Positions 11,543 through 22,641 are shown, numbered from the stretch's first letter. The stretch is DNA of 64,000 nucleotides from Vitellaria paradoxa (GCA_019916065.1 CM034233.1:9306516-9370515); one strand, 5' to 3'. Made by a program: numbers and translations. The notes: generated from the sequence alone by a model not told the origin.

Positions 11543-11686
11543 TTATTTAACTTTGACATAAGCCCAATCGCCTGTAAAACTACCCAGACCAAAAAAGCTT
11601 AGTACGACTACGACCAATAGGACAAGGCCCAGAAAACTCTGAACCCATTGTCCCACGCAACAAACAATACTAGTATCGAAATCCAT
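11543..11686 (-). CDS. Possible 47-residue membrane micro-protein
   Basis: From the ATG at 11686 a 47-residue frame reads a short polar start with a CC pair, then one strong hydrophobic segment (about residues 17-36, rich in Leu and Val), then a polar tail ending KVK. The longer open frame upstream has no ATG. The segment is less AT-rich than its surroundings, which drew attention. I do not recognise a family. It lies downstream of GID2 on the same strand and could be an unrelated micro-ORF, a gene relic or chance. Confidence 0.2.
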   Translation of the reverse strand: MDFDTSIVCCVGQWVQSFLGLVLLVVVVLSFFGLGSFTGDWAYVKVK

Positions 11687-11983
11687 ACGCAACCCGACAA
11701 GGAATACGACGCCTCTCCTCCTCGCCCCAAGGGATTTTTGGCTTTTTATAGATCCAAACAAGACGTTATTGTTCAGCTCTCGCCCTTTCCTATGCTCATT
11801 TGCCAGAAAAGCATACCCACTGCCAAACAACACCGCTAGTCTTTTGGGTTCTGTATCTACATTTGTATCGACTCTCAAATACCCTTCATTATCCTACCTA
11901 AAAAGAAAAAAATTTTCCCCATTTTCCGAGCATCCAAACACGAAGATCACGGGAGCCAAATTAAGCAAAACAAAAATCGCATA

Positions 11984-12054
11984 ATCGCATTCCAAATTAC
12001 AAGCAGAATCAGTTTATAAGATCGCATTCCAAATTACAAGCAGAATCAGTTTAT
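11984..12054. repeat. 37-bp period tandem duplication 3' of GID2
   Basis: A 34-bp unit beginning atcgcattcc and ending cagtttat occurs at 11984-12017 and 12021-12054, identical by eye with three bases between. It lies in the 3' flank of the minus-strand F-box gene. Confidence 0.9.
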
Positions 12055-12133
12055 CTGCAATCTCACAGTCTTAGAAATTAAGAAACGAAGAATCAAATCA
12101 CAGTTAGGACACAGATCTGATTAATACACTCCC

Positions 12134-12165
12134 ATATATATATATATATATATATATAGATATAA
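12134..12165. repeat. TA microsatellite in the 3' flank of GID2
   Basis: An uninterrupted TA/AT dinucleotide run just past the GID2 stop codon on the minus strand. It is likely length-polymorphic. Confidence 0.7.
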
Positions 12166-12237
12166 GTACAAGAAAGTGAAAAACTGAAAATCAGAAACCC
12201 GATCGATCGAGAGAACAAAAGCGGAATTAGAGGATAA

Positions 12238-12819
12238 TTAAAGTCCTTTGCCTCGGTTATTGAAGTTCATCTTTTCATAGTAACGAATGGAGAGAAGAGA
12301 CAGCGAGAGGTGGACCTCGTCCTTTCCCAAACAGCGAGTTTTGGCGCTGCCGGAGGCGGGTTTTGCCGGGACAACCGGCGCCGGCGGCGACGGAAAGCAA
12401 GGCCAGGAGGCGGAGGAGGAGGAGGAGGCGGCGGCGGCGGCTGGGGGAGAAGAGGAAGAGGAAAGGGGTTTGGAAAGCGGCAAGAGGCAGTAGGAGTAGA
12501 GGCCGCGGAAGCCGCCAAGAGCGAGGACCACCGCGCGGAGCTGTCCCTTTCCGCAGCCGATGTTGGCCCAGCGGCGGGTGCAGATCAGCTCCCAGAGGCG
12601 CTCGTCCTGCGCTGTCTTGTGCCACTGCTTGCTAACGCACGCCGCCGTGGCCAGCGTACGGGCGTCCACGTGCTTCAGCACCTCGTAGAGCAAGTTCTCG
12701 TCCATTAACACCGCCACCGACCCCTCTGCTTCCTCCGCCTCTCCTTCTGGCTTGATTTTCTTCATCTTCTTGTCGATTCCCATGGCCACATCATCGTCGG
12801 AATCAACCGATCGCTTCAT
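12238..12819 (-). CDS. GID2: F-box protein GID2 / SLEEPY1 (gibberellin signalling)
   Basis: 193 residues in one exon. The family forms the substrate-recognition subunit of the SCF ubiquitin ligase that marks DELLA repressors for destruction when gibberellin is bound by GID1, acting in the nucleus. In order: an acidic and basic N-terminus with a KKMKKIK patch (about 17-23), the F-box at about 40-82, the region with GGF (102-104), a low-complexity Ser/Ala/Pro linker (about 117-157) and the conserved C-terminal block LSLSLLSIRYYEKM (171-184). GGF and LSL regions are known DELLA-contact features of SLY1/GID2. Length fits rice GID2-type proteins. The start is the first ATG (12819), after a GA-rich leader. 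The coding sequence is much richer in GC than its surroundings, and the linker is encoded by a trinucleotide run (about 12405-12440). Confidence 0.95.
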   Translation of the reverse strand: MKRSVDSDDDVAMGIDKKMKKIKPEGEAEEAEGSVAVLMDENLLYEVLKHVDARTLATAACVSKQWHKTAQDERLWELICTRRWANIGCGKGQLRAVVLALGGFRGLYSYCLLPLSKPLSSSSSPPAAAAASSSSSASWPCFPSPPAPVVPAKPASGSAKTRCLGKDEVHLSLSLLSIRYYEKMNFNNRGKGL

Positions 12820-12960
12820 CGCCGGTAGATCAGAGCGAGAGAGAAGGAATTGCTGAGAAATTGGGCTCTCTCTCTCCCCCTCCCTCTCTCAAGATCAGTG
12901 AGGAAATGTCGAGGGTTGGGTAGGGATTGGGTGGGGTGGAGGGGTTATGGGTATCCACCT
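12820..12960 (-). promoter_or_regulatory. GA-rich 5' leader of GID2
   Basis: On the minus strand the region directly upstream of the start codon carries long GA/AG runs (12838-12893 on the plus strand appear as gagaga and ctctct). GA-rich leaders near plant genes often bind BPC/GAGA factors; here that is only inference. Confidence 0.4.
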
Positions 12961-14578
12961 GCTTCGGTTTGGTTTCGATGACGACAAGATAAGCAATGAA
13001 TGCACTCGGATTCTTTTTTAATGATTTGACGAATTTGCCCTTGACAATTGTTAAAATTTACTGGTAAACATTTCTATAATTTTTATTTTTTATTTTCTAT
13101 CATTCTTGGGTGGAACATCACCATAGAGAAGATTTCTGTTTGTTTTTGCTAGCCAGTCAAAACTGCTGCCATCAGTTCATATGATTGGCTTTTTCTTGTT
13201 TGGATACAGGTTTTCTATTATCCTCTGCCCTCTGCCGAGTTGCCAACAAAGCACCACCACAGGTGGTGGCGGAGTGGTGGCCTTTTGGACTGTTTGGCAG
13301 CCAAATGGCCTTGAATTGAGCATTGGGGCTGTTTGGAAGACAAGTGGTCTCACTCGCTTGGGAAACCGAGCTCTTGATTTCAATTTTTTTGAACGCTTAG
13401 TCAATTTTTTTTTTTTTTTAACAAAAATTTGTAAAAAACACACATTTTTTTTCAAAAATAAAACATGTTAATAATAAAATAAAAATTATAAAAAGTTAGA
13501 ATTTTTTTTATTATTATCAAACGCAGCCTAAGTTTATTTAATTAACGAAATTAAATGAGTTTGATGGATTAAATTTAATAAGGCCCAAACTAATAAATTA
13601 TATGCTATTATAATAAAATTAAAATAATATGAATTATATGAACATATATAAACATGTATTAATAGTATCTATGTATTTTTTTTTATAACAGGTGTTTTTT
13701 GCGTACTATTATAACATCAAATAAATTTTAATATGTAATCGGATGGAACAACTCTTAAACTCACATTAAATTTTATTATTTATTCTATACTCAATTTACA
13801 TTTTATGTTTTAAATCTCAAACTCATTTTAGTAAGGTGGAAATAGAGCGGATAATTATATTATCAAATTGTCATTCCTAAATATACTCTAGAAATTAACT
13901 TATTAATACTTCGTTCCAATTTTGATTCTAAAAATGAGCAATTTGTTTAATACTAATATTTTAAAATTGGTATTGATTTGATCAGTCAAACTGATGAACT
14001 CATCACCCGATCCCAAAAACCCATTATCACTAAAATCGACCTAAACTACTAAAAATTATAAAACTATTATTTAATTATTTACATAATAATAATCTTTATA
14101 GTCGAGATGAAATTTGAAGCGTTATAAACATGAAAAATTTACATTAGAATAAGTACAGTATTCTAATATTATATTTTTAGACAATTTGTAATTATTTAAT
14201 TTTTTTATTAATTATATTCAATATATTTTAATTATGATATCACAATTCAATTCTGATTGAGTCAACAGTTAAACTAATAATTTTTAAATTAACTCTAATG
14301 CTCAAATGGTTAGTGCTATTAAGTTTTTAAAGACAAAATGTTTAGTAATTAAATTGATCCGACCTACTTTGTGGCCTGGGCTTAATATAAGATCTGATTT
14401 ATTGTGTCATAATTTTTATACATTGTTTTATTTATTTATTTTTAATTAGGGATAAGATTGATATTTTTATTAGTTAAATATATATATATATATACATATA
14501 TATAGAACTTTAGTTGGTTATATGAGCTTTTTATTTTTTATTTTTTAATTAAAAGAAGAACATCAAATTATATTTAAG
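12961..14578. other. Intergenic, upstream flank of GID2, no gene seen
   Basis: It contains a GC-richer patch with CCACCACAGGTGGTGG at about 13255-13270, an inverted repeat, within what may be an old MITE (about 13170-13530, ending atcaaacgcagcct). The remainder is AT-rich and non-coding. Open frames in the patch on both strands have no recognisable motif. Confidence 0.5.
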
Positions 14579-14714
14579 ATGTGTTTGGAGTGATAAGAAT
14601 TGAGATAAAGTGAGATAAGTTACGAGTTCGTAATTCGTACAGTGAGATAAAAAATAAATAATTTTTAAAAATTTTTAGATATTTTTCAAAAATTTATAAC
14701 AAATCAAACGGAGC
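14579..14714. mobile_element. MITE-like repeat, family A (copy 1)
   Basis: A short AT-rich unit that starts tgtttggagtgataag, passes through a conserved gagataagtt...gttcgtaattcgtacagtgag block, and ends aatcaaacggagct. Related copies lie at 18871, 22023, 24302, 24448, 24945 and 55416. The ends are complementary in outline (GTTTGGAG and complement of CAAACGGAG). Confidence 0.65.
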
Positions 14715-15602
14715 TTTAAAAAGGCAGAGGTTAGGGTGACTCAAACTCACGACTTTAATCACAAGTGGGATTTTGTTTTTTCACTTGACTGGCCCATACA
14801 ACTAGAATATTTTATTATTTTCATTCGATTCAATTTTGAATTTAAAATTTTAAAGCTGATGAAATTGAAATTTGGAATTTAATATGAAACCAAATCAAGT
14901 AAATTAATGTGTTTCCCTATTGAAGAGTTAAATTTTAGGTATGACCTATTCCCTCTTTTTTAGGGTTTAAGTTCTAATTAAATGAAGCTCCCAATCCTTT
15001 TTCTTATAGTATGATTCGCAGGAATTAATGATATTTCGTATTGGTATATTGTATTCAGATTCATATATAATTGTGGCTATTTAAGTTTTAAAATGTTAAT
15101 GACAACAATAGCAGAAATAATTTGTTTTAAAATATCGTCAAATATTTTATTTTTGAATTAATGCATTTATATCGGGTTGTGTCAATATTTTTCTCACAAT
15201 AATTTTGTATAAGGTTAGATATTGTCAGACCTATATATTTTACATAAAACGTAAAATTTTGTAACTTCCGAAAAATAAAAGGAATGCTATATATGTATTT
15301 ATGTGGTAACATAATTCTGTAATCTAAATCGTTTATTTGTGTAAGGTATGGTTTGGGAAGGAATTAGTAAGTTTATTTTTAGCAAGAAACTAAAAATTTA
15401 ATTTTTTATTTTTTAAACATTTGGAATGAGCCAGATTTTTATTGTTTTTTTTTTTGGGACATATATTTGCCCTTAATGATTTGAAAGCAGTCCGATGTAA
15501 GAGAATAATTTTAATAAATATAAAACGTTAAAAAAATAAAAAATAAAAAATAAATTTTTTTTGCTTGTTTGCTTTTAAACTGCACTCAGATATTTATACT
15601 AA
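14715..15602. other. Intergenic, no gene seen
   Basis: AT-rich non-coding sequence with A and T homopolymers. No supported gene or clear element boundaries. Confidence 0.55.
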
Positions 15603-15967
15603 GCGGGCGCTTAGAGGCACAATAAAAGTTGTTAGTTGTAATTTTTGGTGTATTGGGTGAATTAAATTGTAATTTTTAGTGATTTTTTGTAATTTTTAAG
15701 TATTTGATAAAATTTTTGATAACATTTAGTAATATTTTTAGTTGCTTTTGAGTGTTTGGTAAAATTTTAGACAATTTTTAATAATTTTTGTGTGTTTGAT
15801 AAAATTTTTAGTAACTTTTGAATGGAACAAATTACTTTAGTAAATAAGAAAAGCAATAAAATTTTACTATAATAAAGCAAAAAAATGACATAAATTAAAA
15901 TTTTACCAAATACCTATTTTACAATTTTGATAGATTGTTACAAATTTTTGTACTATCAAACGGGGCA
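15603..15967. repeat. AT-rich repeat with degenerate internal units (family C)
   Basis: Degenerate repeats built on gtgtttgataaaatttttagtaa recur about every 55 bases between 15640 and 15830, and the segment ends ctatcaaacggggc. Similar units recur at 50246-50456. The ends suggest a MITE, but the left terminus is not clear. Confidence 0.45.
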
Positions 15968-16622
15968 TGATTCTTAATAATCAGCTCGCATCACACGAAT
16001 TCTCAAAAAAGTAGAAAGAATAAAAAAAACGCAGAGAACGAGTCAACAAACATTGGCAAAATGGAAGCAATTAATATGAAAAGGCGGAGAGACCAATGGA
16101 AAGGACTTTGAAAGCACCATTTGTGGATGATAATGAAGTATTGGTATTCGTTGTTTGAGAAATGGGATGAAAAAACAGTGTTGCTCAAAAGGCAACAAAG
16201 AAAAGGTTGAAAACAAAGACAGTGAAGAAATGAAAGCAAGGTTTGAATGATTGGGACTAATCTCATATTTTTTTTTTTCTTTCTCTTCAATATTACCCAT
16301 AATCTAATTAAAAATATTATTATCTTTTGGTGCATGGATGCTAACTAATGTATATTATTCTGATCGAGGATCCGTCATGAAAATGACAGCTTTTAGAATT
16401 AATTCCACTTTCTATATACATATCTCCTATTTTCTTTGACTTGCCAATTGATTAAAAGTAAATATTTTTTTTTCTAAGAAAAAAAAAAGTAAATAACTTA
16501 CTTACACATATTTAATTATTTTTTTATTTTTTTATGATAATTAGAATTAGAAAATTGCTGGACGCTCAGTTCATATAAGTCCGAGCTTTATTTTCTTATA
16601 TTACTATTATTCCTTTTTTTTA
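15968..16622. other. Intergenic, no gene seen
   Basis: The open frames on the minus strand (about 16000-16335) lack recognisable domains and are rich in Phe/Ser/Leu, as expected from chance in AT-rich DNA. Confidence 0.5.
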
Positions 16623-16625
16623 TTA

Positions 16626-17022
16626 CTGTGAGGGTGTTTTCGCGATTGTGAAAGCGATCGTCCAACCATGACCCTCTTTTTTATCCTTACATCAGGAAGT
16701 ATTGTGAATTCGTTACTCACAAGAAGCTCCTGGAGTGCACCTCCCTTGACTCGAACCCTTTATACTTTAAGAATTAAAGTAAGGATTGAGTGAGTATGCG
16801 TGATCACTTTTTAATGTGAGAGAGTTTTCATGATCACGATGAGCGATGATCTGATTGTGACCCTCCCACTTCAAGGGCTCCGTAAGAATGACAAATTTAC
16901 AATACCTTGAGGTGTGGAGGTTCATTGAGAGTGACAAATTCACAATACCTTTAGGCGTGGGAGTAAAAAGGAGGGTCACGATTGAACAATCGCTTTCCGT
17001 AGTTGCGAAAACTCCCTCGTAG
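16626..17022. mobile_element. Tourist/Harbinger-like MITE with TTA target duplication
   Basis: 397 bp. The left end CTGTGAGGGTGTTTTCGC pairs with the right end read in reverse, CTACGAGGGAGTTTTCGC, and the similarity extends to about 55 bases (…aaagcgat…gaccctc…). It is flanked by TTA on both sides (16623-16625 and 17023-17025), the classic PIF/Harbinger duplication. There is no transposase. Confidence 0.8.
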
Positions 17023-17421
17023 TTACTTATTTTTATAACTATTTTAAGGAGGCGTCTGTAAGATAAAAAATTAAAAAAATTAGATTTCTCAATCATTTTT
17101 TAACGTTTGAAAGACAAACTCAAATTTTGACATAACCCGTTCGAATGTGGTCTCACCTACTTATTCGAAAGGTTATACTTAGATAAAAGTTGTCAAAATT
17201 TTGACAAAAATTGATAAAAAATGACAAAAATCTGTAAAAAGAAGTTTGTAAAATTTAGTATTTTAAAATAAATACATGGAAAACAACAATAATCAAAAAT
17301 TTGTAATAGTTCATAAAAATTTGAAAAAGTTAGTCTTCGGTCTAAATTTGACAATTTGTCTTTTTCTTCAACTATCAGTTTTGGTAGGCAATTTGATATC
17401 GTTTTCCCATAAATTTCGTAT
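17023..17421. other. Intergenic, no gene seen
   Basis: AT-rich with gacaaaaatt-like repeated words near 17190-17240. No gene recognised. Confidence 0.5.
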
Positions 17422-17429
17422 CACTTAAT

Positions 17430-18268
17430 TAGGAATATCAATGGAATAGGTATACGAGAGTACTCAACCTGACTGACCCGGATAAAAATCTATTGGGAAA
17501 TACCCTAATGAGATTCAAGCAGGTTTGAGATTGAAAATTAATACTCGTGCGGATTTGGGATGGTTTTGGGATTTACTCGTAGGGTACTCAATTCTCAATA
17601 CCTGATATCCGTTTATACTTATAAGGTACCTGATACCTAGTGCCTGTAAAGTGCCTATTAAGTACTTGTTTAACAAAATAAAATAAAATAAAAAATAATA
17701 TATATTTATATATTTAAAAGTTTATTCCTAAAATAAAAATTTTGAAATTCTTAAGCCTTGGCCATTTATAGAATTTCGTTCATTTTTGTCATAGTATATA
17801 ATGTGGTATATCAATAGCCGTAGTATATAATATATATTTTACCCTAATATATAATATATAATTATATTCACATATCATAGATTGTTCCATATTAGATTTG
17901 AAAGTCCTTTATAAATTGTTATTCTCATTATACTGTTTCAGGGGTATGCCATTATGTACTTTGTATATTTATTTCTATTATTTATAGTATATTTTTTTTA
18001 CCTTTCAAAAACAAAAAAAAAAAATTCAGAGGTCTTTTGACCAATGAATTTGTTCAATTTAATAAATTTATTATTTTTGTTACTTACTAATTTTTTTTAT
18101 TTTTTATCTCAAACTGAGTATTTAACGGGTATTTAATAAGTAATTTAACCAATTAAATATAAACGGGTTTTATGAATTTAAAACGAGTTTCAGGGGTTCG
18201 GGACGTGTAAGTAAAAATAAACGGATTTGGTAATAAGACTAGGTAATTAAGCAAGTACCCCATCCCTA
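17430..18268. mobile_element. Non-autonomous hAT element with perfect 8-bp target duplication
   Basis: 839 bp bounded by TAGGAATATCAATGG at the left and ...CCATCCCTA at the right, whose complement is TAGGGATGG. It is flanked on both sides by CACTTAAT (17422-17429 and 18269-18276), a perfect 8-bp duplication as made by hAT transposases. The subterminal regions carry the acccg/cgggt-type motifs seen in other plant hAT elements. The interior is AT-rich and non-coding. Confidence 0.8.
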
Positions 18269-18276
18269 CACTTAAT

Positions 18277-18741
18277 GTAATAATAATATTTGATAATAAT
18301 TGCCCCAATGCGTAATAAGCAGAGTGGATAGTTAAGGAATTCAAAAATTTTTAAACGGTTTTCCATTTTATCATCAAATATATACTTGCTTATTTTAATC
18401 TATTCTTTTTTATTATTTTTTGTTTTAAACCAACCTTGTAAAAAGGAACCCGTTTTTCTTCTTTCGGTTTCAATTTTTTTTTAATTAAATGTTTTTCTTT
18501 CCATCTGACAATTTAAAGAATCTATTCATAACGTAGAAGAAAATAGAAAACTTAATTAAATGAAAAAAAAAAAGGCAACGACCTATATACAAAAACATAA
18601 CTAATGCTTTCATTAATAGAATAAACGGATCGACTAATTGGCATTTGCCAACCCCCAACCCCCTGGGGGCTGCCTTCCAATATTCTATATGCAATCCAAT
18701 CAATAATTTTATAAATAAATATTGACCTTTTGATTAACCTA

Positions 18742-18772
<31 letters not shown>

Positions 18773-18870
18773 TTTGTATTCTTATTGTGAAATGGATTCA
18801 TCCCATTTAAAACCCAATTTTTTTTCTCTTTGGTTGTCTTTGAAGCCTCAATTTTTGTTTGTGTAACTTA
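18277..18870. other. Intergenic, no gene seen
   Basis: AT-rich sequence with a TA microsatellite near 18741-18765. No supported coding region. Confidence 0.55.
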
Positions 18871-18997
18871 AGGTGTGTTTGGAGTGATAAAGTGAAATAA
18901 AATGAGATAAGTTATAAATTCGTAATTTATACAGTGAGATAAAAAATAAATAATTTTTAAAAATTTTTAAAAAATTATACCAAATTAAATAGAACCT
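18871..18997. mobile_element. MITE-like repeat, family A (copy 2)
   Basis: Begins aggtgtgtttggagtgataa and ends accaaattaaatagaacct. It is closely similar to the copy at 14579, including the conserved block ending tacagtgagataaaaaataa. Confidence 0.65.
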
Positions 18998-19410
18998 TGA
19001 TGAATAAGCGGTGTAGGTGTAGATTTTAAGAGCTCTTAAGAAGGGCGCCAAAAAGAAAATATTCGAACTTGGGATACTCTTCATGATTCAAGCAATGATC
19101 GTATTCGTACCATGCACTATTATCCAGTAATGCTATATGAAGACTGAATTTATGTACGAGGTTTTCATTCATAAGGATAGGCTATTTCGTGGTCTTTTTA
19201 TTATTATCAGAAAAAGAAGAAAAAAGGGCAAGAAAACCATCATAAGTTTCTTGCAAAATTATAATAATAATAATAATAATAATAATAAAAGAAGCAATTT
19301 TTTTGGATCATAACATAAAAAAAAAAAAATACATATATTGAGGAAAGAGTAAAATTGCAAAGTTAATTAAACAAATGTCACTGCAAGAGAAATTAAACTA
19401 TAGAAAAAAA
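18998..19410. other. Intergenic, (AAT)n repeat, 3' flank of the PIP gene
   Basis: No gene. An AAT/ATA trinucleotide run lies at about 19258-19288. Confidence 0.55.
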
Positions 19411-19671
19411 TCAATGACCACTTCCACTTCTACTGGGACCAGAATACTTTTCAGCTGCGGTGGAAATATTGATCGAAGCAGCTGGAGGGTTACGAATGTT
19501 TGTGTTTGCTGCTAAGTAGAAATTTTGAGTTGAGTTGATCCGAGGACGTCTATGAAGTTGCTTAAGGTTCCTAGAGCCCTCCACACTGATAGAGCAAAAG
19601 ATGACGAGGAAGACAATGAAAGCTGCACAATACAGCACAGGTAGATTCTTGAGATCACGAAGGTGTTGCAT
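19411..19671 (-). CDS. PIP-type secreted peptide precursor
   Basis: 86 residues from the ATG at 19671; an in-frame TTG further up is not a likely start. Residues 1-31 are an N-terminal signal peptide with a short basic start and a long hydrophobic core, with cleavage probably near VEG/SR. A variable pro-region (32-76) follows, and the precursor ends in SGPSRSGSGH (77-86), the diagnostic SGPS..GxGH motif of PAMP-induced peptides. Family members are secreted, trimmed to a hydroxyproline-bearing C-terminal peptide and perceived by the receptor kinase RLK7, amplifying immunity and restraining root growth. A TATA-like sequence sits about 105 bases upstream. Single exon, intact. The exact member cannot be assigned. 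Confidence 0.88.
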   Translation of the reverse strand: MQHLRDLKNLPVLYCAAFIVFLVIFCSISVEGSRNLKQLHRRPRINSTQNFYLAANTNIRNPPAASINISTAAEKYSGPSRSGSGH

Positions 19672-19770
19672 GGTTATCAATTTGCCTAATTGTTTTGCTG
19701 CTGCTGATCGATGATGATATGATGATACTCCTTAAAGTGTACATTTATTGTAAACCTGTTAATTTCTTCG

Positions 19771-19780
19771 TATATAAATA
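19771..19780 (-). promoter_or_regulatory. TATA box of the 19.4-kb PIP gene
   Basis: On the minus strand TATTTATATA, about 100 bases before the start codon, leaving a leader of about 70 bases that contains CAT/ATC-rich sequence. Confidence 0.6.
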
Positions 19781-20004
19781 GGCCAGGGAAGAGAGAACCG
19801 GTTAGGCCGGCTCATGTGATCACTGATCCTTCCTTGCTTTTGACTTGAACAGAATGCTAGCTGTTACAAAAATAATTTTGTAATTAGGGGTAAACTGGAG
19901 AAAAAATAATAAAGTATATTTTTTTCAGTTAGGTGGGAACAATTACTCTAACTAGACTTTATGTAGGTCTGACCCTGATTACAAACCCTCCATGTCATTT
20001 TACT

Positions 20005-20319
20005 TAGGTAGTATTTGGTTTGATTTTTTGATTTTTTGTTTTATACTTTAAAATTTTTAAAATTGAGAAACAGAAAATACTCTATTTTTTATTTTGAGAT
20101 TTTTTTTATTTTGGGTTAAGAACGCTCAAAATATTTTTTTACTATTTTTCATTTCACGTGTAGACATATTTTTTATTTTTAAAACAAATTTTGAAAATAT
20201 GAGTGACAAAATGTGTTTTAACTGTTTTCTTTATTTTCAAAAGCGCAAATGACAAATGCACTCCAAACAGAAAATAAAAAATATAAATAAAAAATAAAAA
20301 AATAAACCAAATCGCACCT
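20005..20319. mobile_element. MITE-like repeat, family B (copy 1)
   Basis: Ends are aggtagtatttggtttg and accaaatcgcacct (complement aggtgcgatttggt). The internal ordered blocks (ttgggttaagaacgctcaaaa, cgacaaaatg-like, then AT-rich) match the copy at 27811-28148. Confidence 0.65.
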
Positions 20320-22022
20320 TATATTTTTAACTTCTATTTTTGTTTTTCTTCTCTTTTTTTTTTTAAGTAATATAGCATTGCCTTAAAAAAGACATGGTGT
20401 CAACGTTTGAAAAAATTGTAGGTAACTTATAATTAGGTTGGTGGATTTCACATTTGGTAATCCAGGATCACAAGGTATATAGTTGTTCCCAAACTAATGA
20501 TACCATATCTTAATTTTGAGGGTGCATTAACACTGCTGATCTGATCAGGTTCAGATTCACGCTTGGTGGAAATTAGCAATCTCTCTGTGCCTGTGGTATA
20601 AATGGCTGGCTTTGGGCAGGTTTTCAAGGAGACACCGGAACCTGTTGGTACCATTTCAATGGACTCCGACCATTGACATGTGACACCTTGTCGGTGTTCC
20701 ACACCCTAACAAACACACCTCAAATCTCACTGGAAATGTGGACATTGAAATCTCCAACAATCTTCTGCTAATCGGGCAACTTGAAACTTCATAGATTTTG
20801 TTTCTCCCACTTTAATTCCTGCCAATCTTACCTAAAATTCTTTTCGGGTTTTAAATAGTGCTGCAGCTCGAGACTAAAGTATTTAAGGAATGTTCTGCAA
20901 GATTTCACATTATCGGTGAGAGAATCTCACTTTGAAAATGGAGACTGATTTGAGCCCGTGAATTAGGTGGGTGTATTAATTGTTTGGCAGATAAGGATTC
21001 ATCCTCCTCATTGTACGGAAAGAAATTGCAAGGTTGCAGCTCACTATATATTAAAGTAAGTCGGAACATATATAGAATGTTGCAGATTAATTAAGCTAAC
21101 AAATTAAGCAATTAATTTGTTCAAAGGGCACGTGATTCTCAATGCCTGTATTATAAAATACACAAGGTGGTGTTATAAATGGACTCAAGGTTCACGTTCA
21201 GCTACCTCGTATATCATATGGATCACGAGAGGATTGCATGCATGGTTGAAATGATATAAGATTAATGTTAATGTCTAGGTAAGATGCGAGGCAGACTCAA
21301 CACATGTTGCAAGCTTGATGTTCTGCCCATGGAAGCCTGCTATCGTCTGACTCTTTACATAGTAATTTACGGACCTCAGAATGGCGAAAGTTTTGAGTGA
21401 ATTATGTCAATTATTGTAAAGGAAGCATTTCTTTGACTTGGGGGGGGGGTGTTTTGTGCAATTGTTGGTCGGTCTGTCAGAGTGGTAGCTGGCTTTGGAA
21501 TAATTGCATTTCACATGTCGGTAGTAACCATTCAAATTGACAATGTTATTCATTTATAATAATTAATATATATATATATATATATAGTGAACATGCATGG
21601 GTTTGAATTTAACCATCCATGGAATAGAGATATATTGTTACCATATATATACGAGTAGGAAAAATCATTTAATTACATGCTGCGCATGATCTTTATTTTT
21701 ATTTTTATTTTTTTTATTTTGACAAAAACACGTGACCCAAAGGAATTGAAGGTACTCTGAAAAAATGGACACTTCATCATCACTGTACCAATTTGTTGAA
21801 AAACTAGATTGAATATTCAAAACCGCCCACTGTTTGTGAGTTTTGTTGTCCTTGCGGTAGTTTACGTAATTCACTGCGGACTTGGTGCTGACCTCCTTGA
21901 GTCTGATCGATGAGCAATTATTTCATGCTGTTATAGGTCATTGTGGATGTATGCACATAAGTATAATGAAAAGGACTTGCGCGACCAACATGTCCAATGA
22001 CCAATGGTACCGTAGAAATATA
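20320..22022. other. Intergenic, upstream flank of the PIP gene; no gene recognised
   Basis: A moderately GC stretch at 20440-20960 carries an 84-codon open frame on the minus strand (20448-20702) with no ATG near its start and no domain I know. A poly-G run (tgggggggggg) is near 21440 and a TA repeat near 21566-21588. It may hold relics, but none can be named. Confidence 0.45.
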
Positions 22023-22191
22023 GGCTCCATTTGGAGCTCTCAACCAAAAAAAAAAAAAAAAAAATCTTATAAATTTTTATAAACACGAATTATGAGATAA
22101 TAAAATTTAAATTTTTTACTCATTGTACGAATTACGAAATATTTATTTTTACAATTTTATACTATTTTATACAACTTCAAATACACTCATA
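22023..22191. mobile_element. MITE-like repeat, family A2 (copy 1)
   Basis: Begins ggctccatttggagct and ends caacttcaaatacactcat. It is closely similar to the copy at 24945-25113, including the block actcattgtacgaattacgaaa. Shared central words link it to family A. Confidence 0.65.
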
Positions 22192-22257
22192 ATATAATTT
22201 TTCCTAATGAATACATGCGTTTAGGGATTGGGTTTCTAACTAACTCTCTCTCTCTCA

Positions 22258-22641
22258 CACACACATATCTACATGCGAAAATGGCATGTATTTGAAAAAA
22301 AAAATATTAAAAAAAGTTATTTGAAAAAGAAAAATTATAAAAAAAAAAAGTAATAAGATTACAGATCAAGAAAGATGACATCATGATAGTATTGTAATTA
22401 AAATATACTTCCATGATAGGGGTTGTAAATGATGGTATTTCAGTTAGACTTATTAAGTTTAACGAGTACACACACATCTACCTGTATAAATGGCATGCAT
22501 TTGAAAAAGAAAAGTATCAAAAAAAGGTAATAAGATAACGGAACGAGAAAGATGCTACCATGATAGTATCGTGATTAAAATGTACTTTTATGATAGGGGT
22601 GTAAATGATAATATTTCAGTTAGACTCATTATATTTAACGA
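22258..22641. repeat. Tandem duplication of about 180-200 bp
   Basis: Copies at about 22258-22461 and 22467-22641 share, in order, acacacatctac, atggcatg.atttgaaaaa, gtaataagat, catgatagtat.gt.attaaaat, gtaaatgat and tttcagttagact.att. They are separated by numerous point changes and an internal indel, so the duplication is old. Confidence 0.8.

Noticed and set aside
12287..12708. Open frames rich in Gly/Arg on the plus strand and extra minus frames over the F-box gene
   Set aside because: They are frame shadows created by the GC-rich, low-complexity GID2 coding sequence; only the 12238-12819 minus frame has family motifs.
15127..15312. Small AT-rich frames throughout spacer (here and at 16003, 27186, 36812, 42117, 56106)
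   Set aside because: Phe/Ile/Lys/Asn-rich translations with no start context or motif, as expected in A/T-rich DNA.
20448..20702. 84-codon minus-strand open frame with Cys and Thr-rich sequence
   Set aside because: No ATG near the start, no recognisable domain, no intron logic and no homologous block that I know. Left as unidentified spacer.
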